Below are positions 25,087 through 33,400 of a DNA stretch of 45,303 bases, piece after piece (position 1 is the first letter of the stretch; each line of letters starts with the position of its first letter). The notes beneath the pieces were generated by a model that was not told the origin of the DNA, did not search any database, and saw only the letters and a program-made list of their open reading frames with translations. Source of the stretch: Terriglobia bacterium (GTDB taxonomy: Bacteria; Acidobacteriota; Terriglobia; Bryobacterales; Bryobacteraceae). The stretch spans positions 1-45,303 of the forward strand of contig JAIQFS010000044.1 of the NCBI GenBank assembly GCA_020073145.1, written 5' to 3'. The translations under genes and the position numbers were made by a program.

Positions 25087-25162
25087 GTGGGCGTAGCTCA
25101 GTTGGTAGAGCATCTGATTTGTAATCAGAGGGTCGGGGGTTCAAATCCCTCCGCCGGCTCCA
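25087..25162 (+). tRNA. second tRNA-Thr(TGT) copy, possibly non-functional
   Basis: A 76-nt copy of the tRNA-Thr at 22279. It is identical from its fourth base to the CCA and 7 bp beyond. The first three bases differ (GTG rather than GCC), giving one G-U-type wobble and one G-G mismatch in the acceptor stem. The identical part is what an integration event would duplicate; the altered first bases come from the flanking DNA. It could be a weak tRNA gene or a pure att remnant. Confidence 0.6.
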
Positions 25163-25232
25163 GCAATTTACTGTCTCGGAACGGTCAAATTTCCGATCAA
25201 TATTTTCCAAGGGCAAAATTCAGACAAGTTTG

Positions 25233-25527
25233 TCAGTTGACAGCAGCCGTGACAGCAACCGTTGGGAGCAGGCTCCGAAACGGGCCTCTTTTGCGGGAGT
25301 CGGAGGCTTCCGTTTCAGGAGCAATTCCCCGACCTGTTCCAGCGCAGCCCCGATGACTTCCTGCGTGTCGTGCAGGTACCTAAGCGCGGAGCTGACTTGG
25401 GTATATGTCCGAATATGCTCATGATCACGGTAAGAGGCACGCCGCGCGCGGCCAGAAAACTTCCGCACGTGTGGCGGAGATGATGCACGCGGACGACGGG
25501 CACCTCTGCTCGAACACAGGCCGCATG
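25233..25527 (-). pseudogene. tyrosine integrase remnant (frameshifted)
   Basis: The C-terminal part of a phage-type integrase is spread over three frames. One frame reads VVRVHHLRHTCGSFLAARG and ends IFGH (the H-x-x-R and GH catalytic motifs). The next frame continues RTYTQVSSALRYL with the catalytic Tyr. A third gives the tail PTVAVTAAVN and stop. A deletion between GH and TYT removes the residues that normally separate them, and the N-terminal half is absent. The remnant lies 70 bp from the second tRNA-Thr copy, where an integrase of that site would be expected. Confidence 0.75.
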
Positions 25528-25724
25528 AGACCTCATGGCACCCGCAGACCTCATCGCACTCCGGGCGCGCGGATAACGGACTACTGGCGTCCACGGCACT
25601 ATGGCGCAAGCGAATCGACAGATTTCTACACTATTGAAGGCCAAAATTGTTATGGGAAGGACTAGGAAGAATCTGGGCTAGAAGGGTTTCGGATTTGAGC
25701 GCAGAATCGGGGTAGGGGTAGCCC

Positions 25725-26204
25725 ATGAAACGCCTTTTGATCCTCGGGTTGCTGGTGGTGGGAGGATGCTGGGGACAGACGACTACTGACTGCACGGCCG
25801 TTGGTCAAACCGTTCATTGCACTTCCACTCCGCAAGCGCCCCCCCTCGTCTTCAATCCAGGGACAGCTTCGCTGCCAATGCCTCCGGTTCTCACAGTCGA
25901 TCCACCACTGCCACCGGCGAGCGCGGTAGTCGTTGCTCCGCCACCGAGCGATGCCCAATTGCAGAGAGAAGCCGAGACGCGTGACACTTTCTACCAGCAC
26001 GAGTGGGCGCGGGCGGAACAACTGCGCGGTCAGCATGATTATCAGAATGCCCTGTACCTCGTTAAACAGACTCTGCATTTCTTCCCTGGGAACCCGGATC
26101 TAAAGCTATTGCGAAAGCAATTGAAGGCCGAAGCGAAGGAGTGGAAGCATCGCAGTTTCGTGAGCGATTCGATTGAAGTCCGGCAAGTGAAAGAGAGACC
26201 CTGA
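25725..26204 (+). CDS. small lipoprotein-like protein with helical C-terminus
   Basis: A 159-aa exported protein. Residues 1-15 form a signal sequence ending in LLVVGGCWG, a plausible lipobox with C15. A Pro-rich linker (35-75) follows. The helical C-terminal part (76-140; AETRDTFYQHEWARAEQLRGQHDYQNAL) resembles a single TPR-like hairpin. A Shine-Dalgarno-like GGGGTAGGGG lies before the ATG. The function is unknown; it is one of the cargo genes in segment 2 at tRNA-Thr. Confidence 0.65.
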   Translation: MKRLLILGLLVVGGCWGQTTTDCTAVGQTVHCTSTPQAPPLVFNPGTASLPMPPVLTVDPPLPPASAVVVAPPPSDAQLQREAETRDTFYQHEWARAEQLRGQHDYQNALYLVKQTLHFFPGNPDLKLLRKQLKAEAKEWKHRSFVSDSIEVRQVKERP

Positions 26205-26333
26205 TCGGTCACCTGCACCTTGACCCATAACGAGACGAGCCACTCTTCGGCGTCAAGCCAAGGTTTGCGCGCCCAGGTTTTCGAGTGCCGGATCCCCCCC
26301 AGCGCCTTGCATCCAGCCGAGCAGAACCCAAGA

Positions 26334-26729
26334 TCATTTCGCGGGTTCCTTCAATTCTGCGTCCGAGTCTATTTTGCGGATCCGAAGAATGGCCTCGCGC
26401 ATGGTCGGGCTCGTCCAGTCCTTTTGGTTTCTGATCTTGAACGAGACGAGCACTAGCGCATCACGGACCCGAATGATCCGGTTGTCTGGATCTTCATACA
26501 CCCTATCGAGAGAAGCGCTTATCTGATTAAGTGACTGCTGCCACGGATAGGCCTTGTCATCTACAGGTTGACCGTTAGCCATCCCTTCGGCTATGCCCCT
26601 TAAGTATGCGAGTTTTTCCCCAGGCGTTGCTGACTTCCAAAAAACGCCATTAGCAAAGGAGGCCGTATATTGTCCCCATACAGTGCCGCACAGCACCACC
26701 AAGGCCAGCAGGCCATATACTAATCGCAT
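26334..26729 (-). CDS. small exported protein
   Basis: A 131-aa protein with a signal peptide (MRLVYGLLALVVLCGTVWGQ) and a mature helical part (PGEKLAYLRGIAEGMANG, NQISASLDRVYED). It belongs to a family of short secreted proteins that I do not recognise by name. The ATG at 26729 has GGAG 9 nt upstream and is preferred over the ATG at 26738, which touches the GAGGAG box. It follows the 78-aa gene on the same strand, 20-30 bp away, as a likely operon. Function unknown. Confidence 0.65.
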   Translation of the reverse strand: MRLVYGLLALVVLCGTVWGQYTASFANGVFWKSATPGEKLAYLRGIAEGMANGQPVDDKAYPWQQSLNQISASLDRVYEDPDNRIIRVRDALVLVSFKIRNQKDWTSPTMREAILRIRKIDSDAELKEPAK

Positions 26730-26758
26730 GAATCGCATCTCCTCTCTCGTTCACGAAG

Positions 26759-26995
26759 TCAGGATGGCTCAGATCCGTCGCGCGGCGTTTGAGGCGGCGG
26801 TTGTAGCTTGTTTCCCGCTGTACGAAGCTCGTCGATTCTCTGGTCCACAGCCTCCTTGGAAATCGCCTCCAAATTCTGCTGGAGCAAAGTCTGCAAGGCC
26901 CCTACCCGCAAGAACAACTCGGCAAACCGGCTGTTTAGTTCTTGGATTTCATCCCTGCTGACTCGCCAGAGCCTGAGAATCTCGTCATCTGTCAT
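26759..26995 (-). CDS. small coiled-coil protein
   Basis: A 78-aa protein. Residues 3-62 form one or two long helices with heptad character (DEILRLWRVSRDEIQELNSR, LQTLLQQNLEAISKEAVDQR). The Pro-rich tail (65-78) is probably flexible. There is no signal peptide or membrane segment. Together with the downstream exported protein it makes a small minus-strand operon. Function unknown. Confidence 0.55.
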   Translation of the reverse strand: MTDDEILRLWRVSRDEIQELNSRFAELFLRVGALQTLLQQNLEAISKEAVDQRIDELRTAGNKLQPPPQTPRDGSEPS

Positions 26996-27203
26996 ATTTT
27001 CAATTCTGCGCCCACTGGGGGCGTTCTAACCGACATGGAAGTCCATCCGAAATCTCGGTTTCGTACCCGTACCTTCGGCGCGGGGGTCTCACTAAACGCC
27101 CCGCCCGCCGAACAAGCTCCAGAAAAACTCCCCGCGTCCCTTCGACAGCTCATGGCCGGGCCCGGGTGACCGCGGTTTTCGGCCGCGGAAGAGCGCGAGA
27201 ATT
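26996..27203. other. region without assigned gene
   Basis: A short plus-strand frame (27035-27169, 44 codons, starting MEVHPKSRFRTRTFGAG) is open but has no ribosome-binding site and no recognisable family. I leave it unassigned. Confidence 0.3.
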
Positions 27204-27226
27204 TTGACAGCAACCGTGACAGCAAC
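27204..27226 (-). repeat. possible second integrase tail (VAVTVAVK motif)
   Basis: TTGACAGCAACCGTGACAGC and the next bases nearly match 25238-25260, the end of the broken integrase. On the minus strand both encode VAVT-x-AV. This may be the surviving tail of another integrase that once abutted the third tRNA-Thr copy. Confidence 0.35.
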
Positions 27227-27269
27227 GCCGGTGAAAGCGGGTGCAAAAAGTGGAAACCGTGGACACCTA

Positions 27270-27291
27270 ACTCATTGAAAACTCAATGAGT
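27270..27291. repeat. perfect palindrome next to att copy 3
   Basis: ACTCATTGA and TCAATGAGT form a 9-bp perfect inverted repeat around AAAC, 16 bp before the third tRNA-Thr copy. No T-run follows on either strand, so it is not a standard terminator. A recombination accessory site or small hairpin is possible. Confidence 0.5.
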
Positions 27292-27307
27292 GCAACACCC
27301 CTGCGGA

Positions 27308-27354
27308 GATTTGTAATCAGAGGGTCGGGGGTTCAAATCCCTCCGCCGGCTCCA
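27308..27354 (+). repeat. tRNA-Thr 3'-end copy, att site 3
   Basis: 47 bp identical to the tRNA-Thr from the anticodon arm through CCA. The 5' half is absent. It marks the right end of the second segment. Confidence 0.75.
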
Positions 27355-27425
27355 TAAAACCAATGTCCGGACCGGACACATAGGTAACAGATCGTTCCTA
27401 AGACATGGGTGACACTTTTGGCCCA
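27355..27425 (-). mobile_element. insertion-sequence end-like remnant
   Basis: On the minus strand the stretch contains GTGTCACCCATGTC, CTGTTACCTATGTG and TCCGGTCCGGA, which look like the leader region of IS481-type elements. No transposase gene follows, so only a fragment is present. This rests on recall of the pattern, not on a search. Confidence 0.3.
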
Positions 27426-27461
27426 AAGGGATTGCCCAGGGGCTGCAGAGTTTTTTCCTCC

Positions 27462-27565
27462 TTGCCGGATTCGGGCCGCCGGTGCCGCTCGACCAGATAG
27501 GTGTCGCGGCGGGTGCGGCTTGCCCAACGTGCCGACGATATCGTTGGAAAGCAGGAATTGCACTC
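27462..27565 (-). pseudogene. fragment of the 28308-29744 gene family
   Basis: The minus strand encodes SNDIVGTLGKPHP and, after a frameshift, TYLVERHRRPESGK. This matches FNDKTWLDATGKPHSS and MHLVERYRRPDLG in the intact gene about 900 bp away. The fragment is short, in two frames and lies between an IS-like end and an unrelated gene, so it is a relic of a duplicated or paralogous gene. Confidence 0.55.
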
Positions 27566-27695
27566 TCAACAGCCAACCTTGAACTCAACACTCTGCTTGA
27601 TTACCATTGGCACCAGGCTGAGCCACAGGATGCCCTTCCTTGGTGAGGCCTCCCGGGGTGGTGTTCACAGCAACACCGCCCCATTCAACTCGACG

Positions 27696-27965
27696 ATGCC
27701 CAACCGGACCCGCTGTCTGATTCTCGACCTCACGCTCGGCAATCGCGACTACCATCTCCGCGTCGAGGCTTCAGGACCCGCCTTCCACACCCTGGACGGG
27801 CGATTGATGGAAAGCGGTCGCGAAGTGTTTACCGTTCACGCAACGGCCGAGAGCGAGGACGCCGTCAAGCGCATTTTGCTCGCTGAAGCCCACCGCCGGT
27901 CCAACCAGGTGTTTGCTGGCACTGCCGCGCTCAGTGAGTGGACCTGCCAGGCGGAACTGCCATGA
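27696..27965 (+). CDS. small hypothetical protein (89 aa)
   Basis: An 89-aa soluble protein (MPNRTRCLILDLTLGNRDYH and onward), with a predicted beta-beta-alpha pattern and a helix at EDAVKRILLAEAHRR. No family is recognised. The ATG at 27696 is chosen because the upstream frame passes through the IS-like remnant. It is followed by a small membrane-protein gene on the same strand. Function unknown. Confidence 0.5.
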   Translation: MPNRTRCLILDLTLGNRDYHLRVEASGPAFHTLDGRLMESGREVFTVHATAESEDAVKRILLAEAHRRSNQVFAGTAALSEWTCQAELP

Positions 27966-28028
27966 ACCTCCATGCGATGGAAGCGATAGTGGGCGGTCGG
28001 TGGAAACGGGCCTAATCGCTCCCTTGCC

Positions 28029-28250
28029 GTGTCTCTGTCCAAAGCCATTCTAGGAGCTGTTGCCGTAGGGGTTGGCCTCTATGCCGGCTATGGCCTTGCG
28101 ATCGCCGGCTTGGCCATGATGCTCGGCATCCCCCGCCTCGGCCTGCCCGTCCCCCTGTGGATGCTGTTGGAGGTCTGGCCGGTGCTGTGCCTTTCTGTGA
28201 TCGCAGTAGACACCCTGGAGCGGCACCTGAAGACACGGTTCAAACGATGA
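28029..28250 (+). CDS. small membrane protein (73 aa)
   Basis: A 73-aa protein with two predicted membrane segments (AILGAVAVGVGLYAGYGLAI and VPLWMLLEVWPVLCLSVIAV) and a basic C-terminus (RHLKTRFKR) that would stay in the cytoplasm. It starts with GTG and has no strong Shine-Dalgarno sequence. It lies 63 bp after the 89-aa gene and converges with the gene at 28308. Function unknown. Confidence 0.5.
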   Translation: MSLSKAILGAVAVGVGLYAGYGLAIAGLAMMLGIPRLGLPVPLWMLLEVWPVLCLSVIAVDTLERHLKTRFKR

Positions 28251-28307
28251 TTTACCCCCAAAACAGGGTAGTCTCTTTGCGTTCTAGGGGCTCCAGGCTC
28301 GTCCACT

Positions 28308-29744
28308 CTATTCCACGCCTTGCCGGATCGCCTCGCACACGTACTCTTGCAATTCCCAGGCGGGCGCGAGCGTAAAACTCCGGGTAAACGTATACGGTTT
28401 CGTCAGCGCTGTGGGATCTTCGATCGTCAAGTCGACAGTCAGATGCCCCAAATCGGGCCGCCGGTAGCGCTCCACCAGATGCATGTCGCTGCTGTGCGGC
28501 TTGCCCGTCGCATCCAGCCACGTCTTGTCATTGAATCCCACCGTGTCCACCACCAGCGTATCGTTCTCCCACTTGCCGATCGATTGCCCCGTCCAGCTCT
28601 CCGGCTCAACCTCGAGGTTGTGCGCGCGCCCGTCCAGGAAAAAACGGCGATAGCTGTGCGTGTTGCCTTCCCATAACAGCGCGATCTGGTTCGACCGCTG
28701 CACGATTTTGTACGGCAGCGGGTTGATCCGCACGGCGCCGTCCGGCAGGCACAACCGCTCCGGATCGCCTTTGCCTTTGCTCGCCTTCCGCTCCTCGTAG
28801 ATCTTCTGGTACTCCGGCTGATACGACGGCTCGCTCGGCAGCAGAGTGCTGGTCGGCACCCAGACTCCCGAGAGATCCACCTTTCCGTCTTCCGCCCGCG
28901 GTGTGGCTCCGGCCGGCGGCTTGGGCGCTTTCCGCGCCTTCGGGGGAGCCACGCCCTCTGCCGCCTTGCCCGCTGCGCCTCCCTCCAGGCTGTAGGCGGC
29001 GTTCAGGTGCCCGGGGTCCTGGTTGTTCTCGTTACAGACGTACTCGGTCATCTCAAAGCTCGGCTCGAGCGTTGTCGTGCGATGAATCTTCCAGGGCTGA
29101 GTCAGAACTCCCGGGTCTTCAATCGTGACGTCCATCTCCATGTTGCCGTAGTCGATTCGATGGAACGTTTCGGTCAGGTGCATGTCCTTGGTATGCGGAG
29201 TGCCTGGAAAATCGAACCACGACTTCTCAAACAAGCTGACCGTGTCCACCACCAGAGTGTCGCCGTCCCAATGCGCCCTCGAGTCTCCGTAGAACGCGGG
29301 CTTCAGATCCTTCGGATGACTGCTGCCGTCCACGAAAAACTGGCGGTACATGTGCGTGTTGCCCTCAAACAGCATCAGCACCAGCTTGGGCGTGGCGAAC
29401 AACGCCGTGTGGTACGGAGCCGCCCGCGGCGGCCCGCCGGGAAGACAGCGTGCTTCATAGTCTTCCGCGCCGTTCTTGGCCCGGCGCTCTTCCACCACTT
29501 TCGCCGCCCAGGGCAGCATGGCGGGCGCGGTCTGCCCGCTGCCGCCGAAACCGTTCCAGATTCCGGTCAGGTCCGGATGGCCATCCGAGAGGCGCGGTAA
29601 CGGCCCCACCGGGCCTCTCCGGGGTGCCCGCGCCCCGCGTCCGCGCGCGGGAGGCGGAGGCGCCGCCCCCTGCGCCCAAGCCATTCCCGCAGTCAAGGCA
29701 AACGCCGACACTGCCGCTACCAGCGGCCTCGTTCTCTTCCACAT
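28308..29744 (-). CDS. exported protein with two tandem copies of an unknown domain
   Basis: A 478-aa exported protein; the signal peptide ends about residue 25. Two homologous units of roughly 190 residues follow, at about 50-245 and 290-475. Both share EGNTH-S/M-YR-FF-DG, DTLVVDTV, GKPH/GTPH-x2-DMHL, and a final FTxxPAWELQEYVCE or SFEMTEYVCNE. An Ala/Pro-rich linker separates them. The family is common in Acidobacteriota exported proteins, but its function is unknown to me. It is 26 bp from the DUF6152 gene and probably shares its transcript. A short fragment of the same family lies at 27462-27565. Confidence 0.75.
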   Translation of the reverse strand: MWKRTRPLVAAVSAFALTAGMAWAQGAAPPPPARGRGARAPRRGPVGPLPRLSDGHPDLTGIWNGFGGSGQTAPAMLPWAAKVVEERRAKNGAEDYEARCLPGGPPRAAPYHTALFATPKLVLMLFEGNTHMYRQFFVDGSSHPKDLKPAFYGDSRAHWDGDTLVVDTVSLFEKSWFDFPGTPHTKDMHLTETFHRIDYGNMEMDVTIEDPGVLTQPWKIHRTTTLEPSFEMTEYVCNENNQDPGHLNAAYSLEGGAAGKAAEGVAPPKARKAPKPPAGATPRAEDGKVDLSGVWVPTSTLLPSEPSYQPEYQKIYEERKASKGKGDPERLCLPDGAVRINPLPYKIVQRSNQIALLWEGNTHSYRRFFLDGRAHNLEVEPESWTGQSIGKWENDTLVVDTVGFNDKTWLDATGKPHSSDMHLVERYRRPDLGHLTVDLTIEDPTALTKPYTFTRSFTLAPAWELQEYVCEAIRQGVE

Positions 29745-29770
29745 TGCCGATCTCCGTTTTGTCCCGGGGG

Positions 29771-30181
29771 CTATTGGTTGGGAGGAGCCGACCCATCGCT
29801 GGCCGCCCCGGCAAAAACGCGCCGGCCGTCCGGCAGCATCACCACCCGCGCGGCCGCGGTGTGCGATTCGTCCTTCGCCCTCATCCCTTCGACGGTGACC
29901 TGGTCACCAGCCTTCAGGGCATTCTTCCTCCAGCCTTGCCTCAGCAGAACCGGTATGGCGCCGAGTTCGAAGTTCCAATTGCTCACCGTGCCGTCCGCCT
30001 CTTTCACATCGACATAGAAGCGGGCATGCGGGTTCATCCATTCCATCTTGGTAACGGTGCCCGTGACCTTGACTGGTTTGTTCGAGTCAAACTCCGCCGC
30101 GAACGAGTGATGGGCCCATGCTGTCGCCGTGGAAACCAGCAACCCGAGACCGGCTGCCATCGCGATCGATTTCGCTTTCAT
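29771..30181 (-). CDS. DUF6152 family exported protein
   Basis: A 136-aa exported protein. A signal peptide (MKAKSIAMAAGLGLLVSTAT) ends before AHHSFAAEFD, the family's conserved opening. Further typical blocks are VTGTVTKMEWMNPHARFYVDV, WNFELGAIPVLLRQGW and VTVEGMRAKDESHTAAA. The ATG at 30181 has GGAGGG upstream and replaces a longer frame to 30205. A small beta-barrel domain that binds a ligand in the periplasm is likely. It pairs with the downstream double-domain protein. Confidence 0.8.
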   Translation of the reverse strand: MKAKSIAMAAGLGLLVSTATAWAHHSFAAEFDSNKPVKVTGTVTKMEWMNPHARFYVDVKEADGTVSNWNFELGAIPVLLRQGWRKNALKAGDQVTVEGMRAKDESHTAAARVVMLPDGRRVFAGAASDGSAPPNQ

Positions 30182-30282
30182 GACCTTCCCTCCAAATGTA
30201 CACACGTCCCCGTCGGTTCCAGCAACTGCCGCGGATCATACCACTGCCCCCTGCCTGTGTCAATCCGACGGCGATTTTTCCC

Positions 30283-30311
30283 TTGACACCTTGCGGTGCG
30301 CGACGTAAACT
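30283..30311 (+). promoter_or_regulatory. sigma-70-type promoter for TonB receptor 2
   Basis: Perfect TTGACA (30283-30288), a 17-bp spacer, and TAAACT (30306-30311). It predicts a leader of about 140 nt before the receptor ATG at 30457. Confidence 0.65.
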
Positions 30312-30456
30312 CCACTCCACAGGATCGTTTGGTCAACAACTAGAGGGTGTACCAGTCCGACGCGCGCGCGGTTCGGCGTCCGCTTGTAGCTAGTGTTTTG
30401 CCCGACGCCGGCTGGAGTCGTTTCGCATCTCCGGGGCTGGACCCAGGGGGGCTACA

Positions 30457-33400
30457 ATGCGTTCGACAGCCATTCTTGCTTGCCTTTTCGTTTCCGCTGC
30501 CGCTGGATTTGCTCAGAGCGATCGCGGCACCATGACGGGTACCATCTCCGACCCGGCCGGCGCCGTCATCGCCTCCGCCGCGGTTGAGGCGCGCAACACC
30601 GAGACCGGAGCCTTATACCCGGTGGCTTCCTCGGCAACCGGCAACTACACCATCCCCCAGTTGCCCGCCGGCACGTACGAGCTATCCGTCACCGTCCCGG
30701 GATTCAAGAAGTTGGTCCGTTCCGGCCTGATCATTCAGACCGCGCAAACCATCCGTGTGGACGCTACGCTGGAGGTGGGCAACGCTACCGAGTCGGTGAC
30801 GGTGGAAGCCGCCGCGCCCCTGTTGAAGACCGAAAGCGGCGAACTCAGCAACACCATCGCCACCAAAACCATGGATACGCTGCCGCTGCTGACCATCGGC
30901 ACCAATTCCTCCGGCCTGCGCAACCCGTTCAATATGGTCGCGCTGCTTCCGGGCGCTTACTACCAGCCCTCGCCTCCCTTCACCGGGCCCGTGGTCCACA
31001 TTAACGGTACCCCCTCTGGCTCCGAAACGCTGCTGATCGACGGCATGGACGGGACCAATATCCTCGGCCAAGGCGCTAATCAGCAAAACCAGCCGGGTAT
31101 GGATTCCATCCAGGAGTGGACAGTCCAGACCAGCAACTATTCGGCCGAATTCGGGCAGGCCGGCAGCGCGGTCATGAACGTCACCATGAAGTCCGGCACC
31201 AATCAATACCACGGCAGCGGTTACGAGTACTTCCAGGATGAGTTCCTGAACGCCGGCCAGCCCTTCACCAACGCCGGCAACGGGCACTTGGTTCGGCCGA
31301 CGCTGCGGCAAAACGACTACGGCGTGACCTTGGGCGGTCCCATCCGGATTCCCAAAGTCTACAACGGCCACGACAAGACCTTCTTCTTCTTTAGCTGGGA
31401 ACAGTTTCTCCGCAACCAGAACGTTCTGCCGGGCATCACCTCCCTGCCCACCCAGGCCTATCGCAATGGCGATTTCAGCGCCGCCATTGCCGCCGCCGGC
31501 AATAAGAATCTTTGTCCCGCGTCCAGTCCGAACTGCGATCCCCTGGGCCGCGCGATCATTGCCAACACCGTCTACGATCCCGCCACCCGGCGTCCGGCGC
31601 CCAACGGCCAGATCGTGACCGATCCGTTTACGGGCAACATTCTTCCGCCTTCCCTGATTCGTGACCCGGTGGCTCTCAAAGTGCAAAGCATGCTGCCTCT
31701 TCCCATGTGCGTGGCGGGAGGAAACTGCAACCCCGGCGGCGTTCTCAATAACTTCCAGAACACGGAACCGGTTGCCCGCGATACTGAGGCTCCTTCGCTC
31801 AAGTTGGATCAGCTCCTTGGATCCAAGGATAAGCTTTCCTTCTTCTGGAGCCGCACCATGACCTACTCGATCACCGGCTACGGCGATGACGGTCTGCCGC
31901 AACCCGTCTCTTTCACTTTCGGCGGCGGCATCTTTTCGCATCGTGAGCGGTTGAACTACGACCGTACGCTCACGCCCACTCTGCTCCTGCACATAGGGGC
32001 CGGTTACGACACAGACTATTTAGGGCGGCCCCTTCCGACTCCCGATTACGATGCTTGTGGCGGTATCGGGCTGTGCAGCCCTGCGTTCCAGCGCCCCGCC
32101 AGTTTTCCCACCTTCTCCGGTCTGGGCAGCACCACGGGCGGAGGCTTTACCGGCGCTCAGATCGGACCTCTGTCAAGGGTTGATAACGCCTACAGCATGG
32201 CCGACTCCATTGCGAGTCTGACCTGGGTCAAGGGCAACCATACCTTCAAGTTCGGCGGCAACGCTGAGTTCCAGGGAAGCTACACCAAAACCGTCAACGA
32301 TCTGCAGGGAGCCTACGGTTTCTCGAGCGCCCAGACCGCCATGCCTTACCTGGTGAACAACACCGGGGCTACCAGCACCTCGAGTATCGGCCCCAACAGC
32401 ATCGGCTTCCCGTATGCCAGTTTCCTGCTGGGCGCCGTCGACACGGCCCAGGTCAATCCGCCGTCTGATGTACGTTTTGGAAAGCAGCAGTGGGGATTTT
32501 ATGCCCAGGACAGTTGGAAGATCACCCGCAGACTGACGCTCGATCTGGGTCTGCGCTACGACTATTCGACTTGGTACAAGGAGCAGTACGGCCGATCTCC
32601 GAATTTCGCGCCCGGCGTCGCCAATCCCACGGTCGGCGGACATCCCGGTGCCGTCATTTATCAGGCCACTTGTCATTGTTCCTTCGCCAACAATTATCCA
32701 TGGGCGTTGGGGCCGCGTTTTGGCTTCGCTTATCAGGTGGCGCCCAAAACCGTGCTCCGCGGCGGCTTCGGCGTGGAGTATACGCCCACCGGCGTGGCTC
32801 AGGTGTTTGGCGCGGCCAGCGGCACTGCCCAGGCGCAAAACCAATTCGGTCCGGCTTCCCTTCCGGGCGGTCCCCTGATGACGTTGGGACAGGGCGTGAG
32901 CGTGAACGGCGCGCCCTTGACCGCGGCCCAGGTTGCCTGGCCGAATTTTAGCCCTGGCTTTTATCCCATCGCGGGAGTGGTCCCGAGCGCCGGTCCGCAG
33001 TATTACGATCCGAACGCCGGCCGGCCCGCCCGCCAGTATCAATACAGCCTCAGCGTCCAACGCGAGATCTTTCCCAACCTGGTCGTGCAGGCTTCTTACA
33101 TTGGCAACCGCGGAATCTGGTGGCCGACCTACCTCGGAAGCCCTTTGACCAATTACAACTACCTGAGCAACGCCATCCTGAATGCCAACGGGCTCAGCCT
33201 GAGCAACCCGGCCGACCTGGCGACGCTGCTGTCGCCGATTACGCTCCCGTCGGCCGGCCGCTTTCAGAACAAGCTTCCGTTCCCTGGCTTCTCTGGCTCG
33301 GTTGCCCAATCGTTGCGCCCGTTTCCGCAATTTACGAATATCCCCATCGTCAACGCTCCGCTCGGCGATACCTGGTATAACTCGCTCCAGTTGACCGCCG

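Larger units (their letters stand above)
22355..25162. mobile_element. segment 1 at tRNA-Thr: protease and zinc-ribbon gene cargo
   Basis: 2.8 kb lying between the intact tRNA-Thr and a nearly full second copy. Its cargo is a secreted M48-like protease and a zinc-ribbon protein with a deoxyribosyltransferase/TIR-like domain. No integrase is inside it, so it would have to depend on another element's recombinase, or it is a remnant. Confidence 0.5.
25163..27354. mobile_element. segment 2 at tRNA-Thr with decayed integrase
   Basis: 2.2 kb between the second tRNA copy and a third, 47-bp copy of the tRNA 3' end. It contains a broken tyrosine integrase next to the left copy and small exported or coiled-coil proteins. 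A possible integrase tail and a perfect 9-bp-arm palindrome lie near the right copy. The integrase is not functional, so the segment is probably immobile now. Confidence 0.55.

Noticed and set aside
27270-27291. Rho-independent terminator
   Set aside because: A good stem, but neither strand has a T-run after it and the stem is AT-rich.
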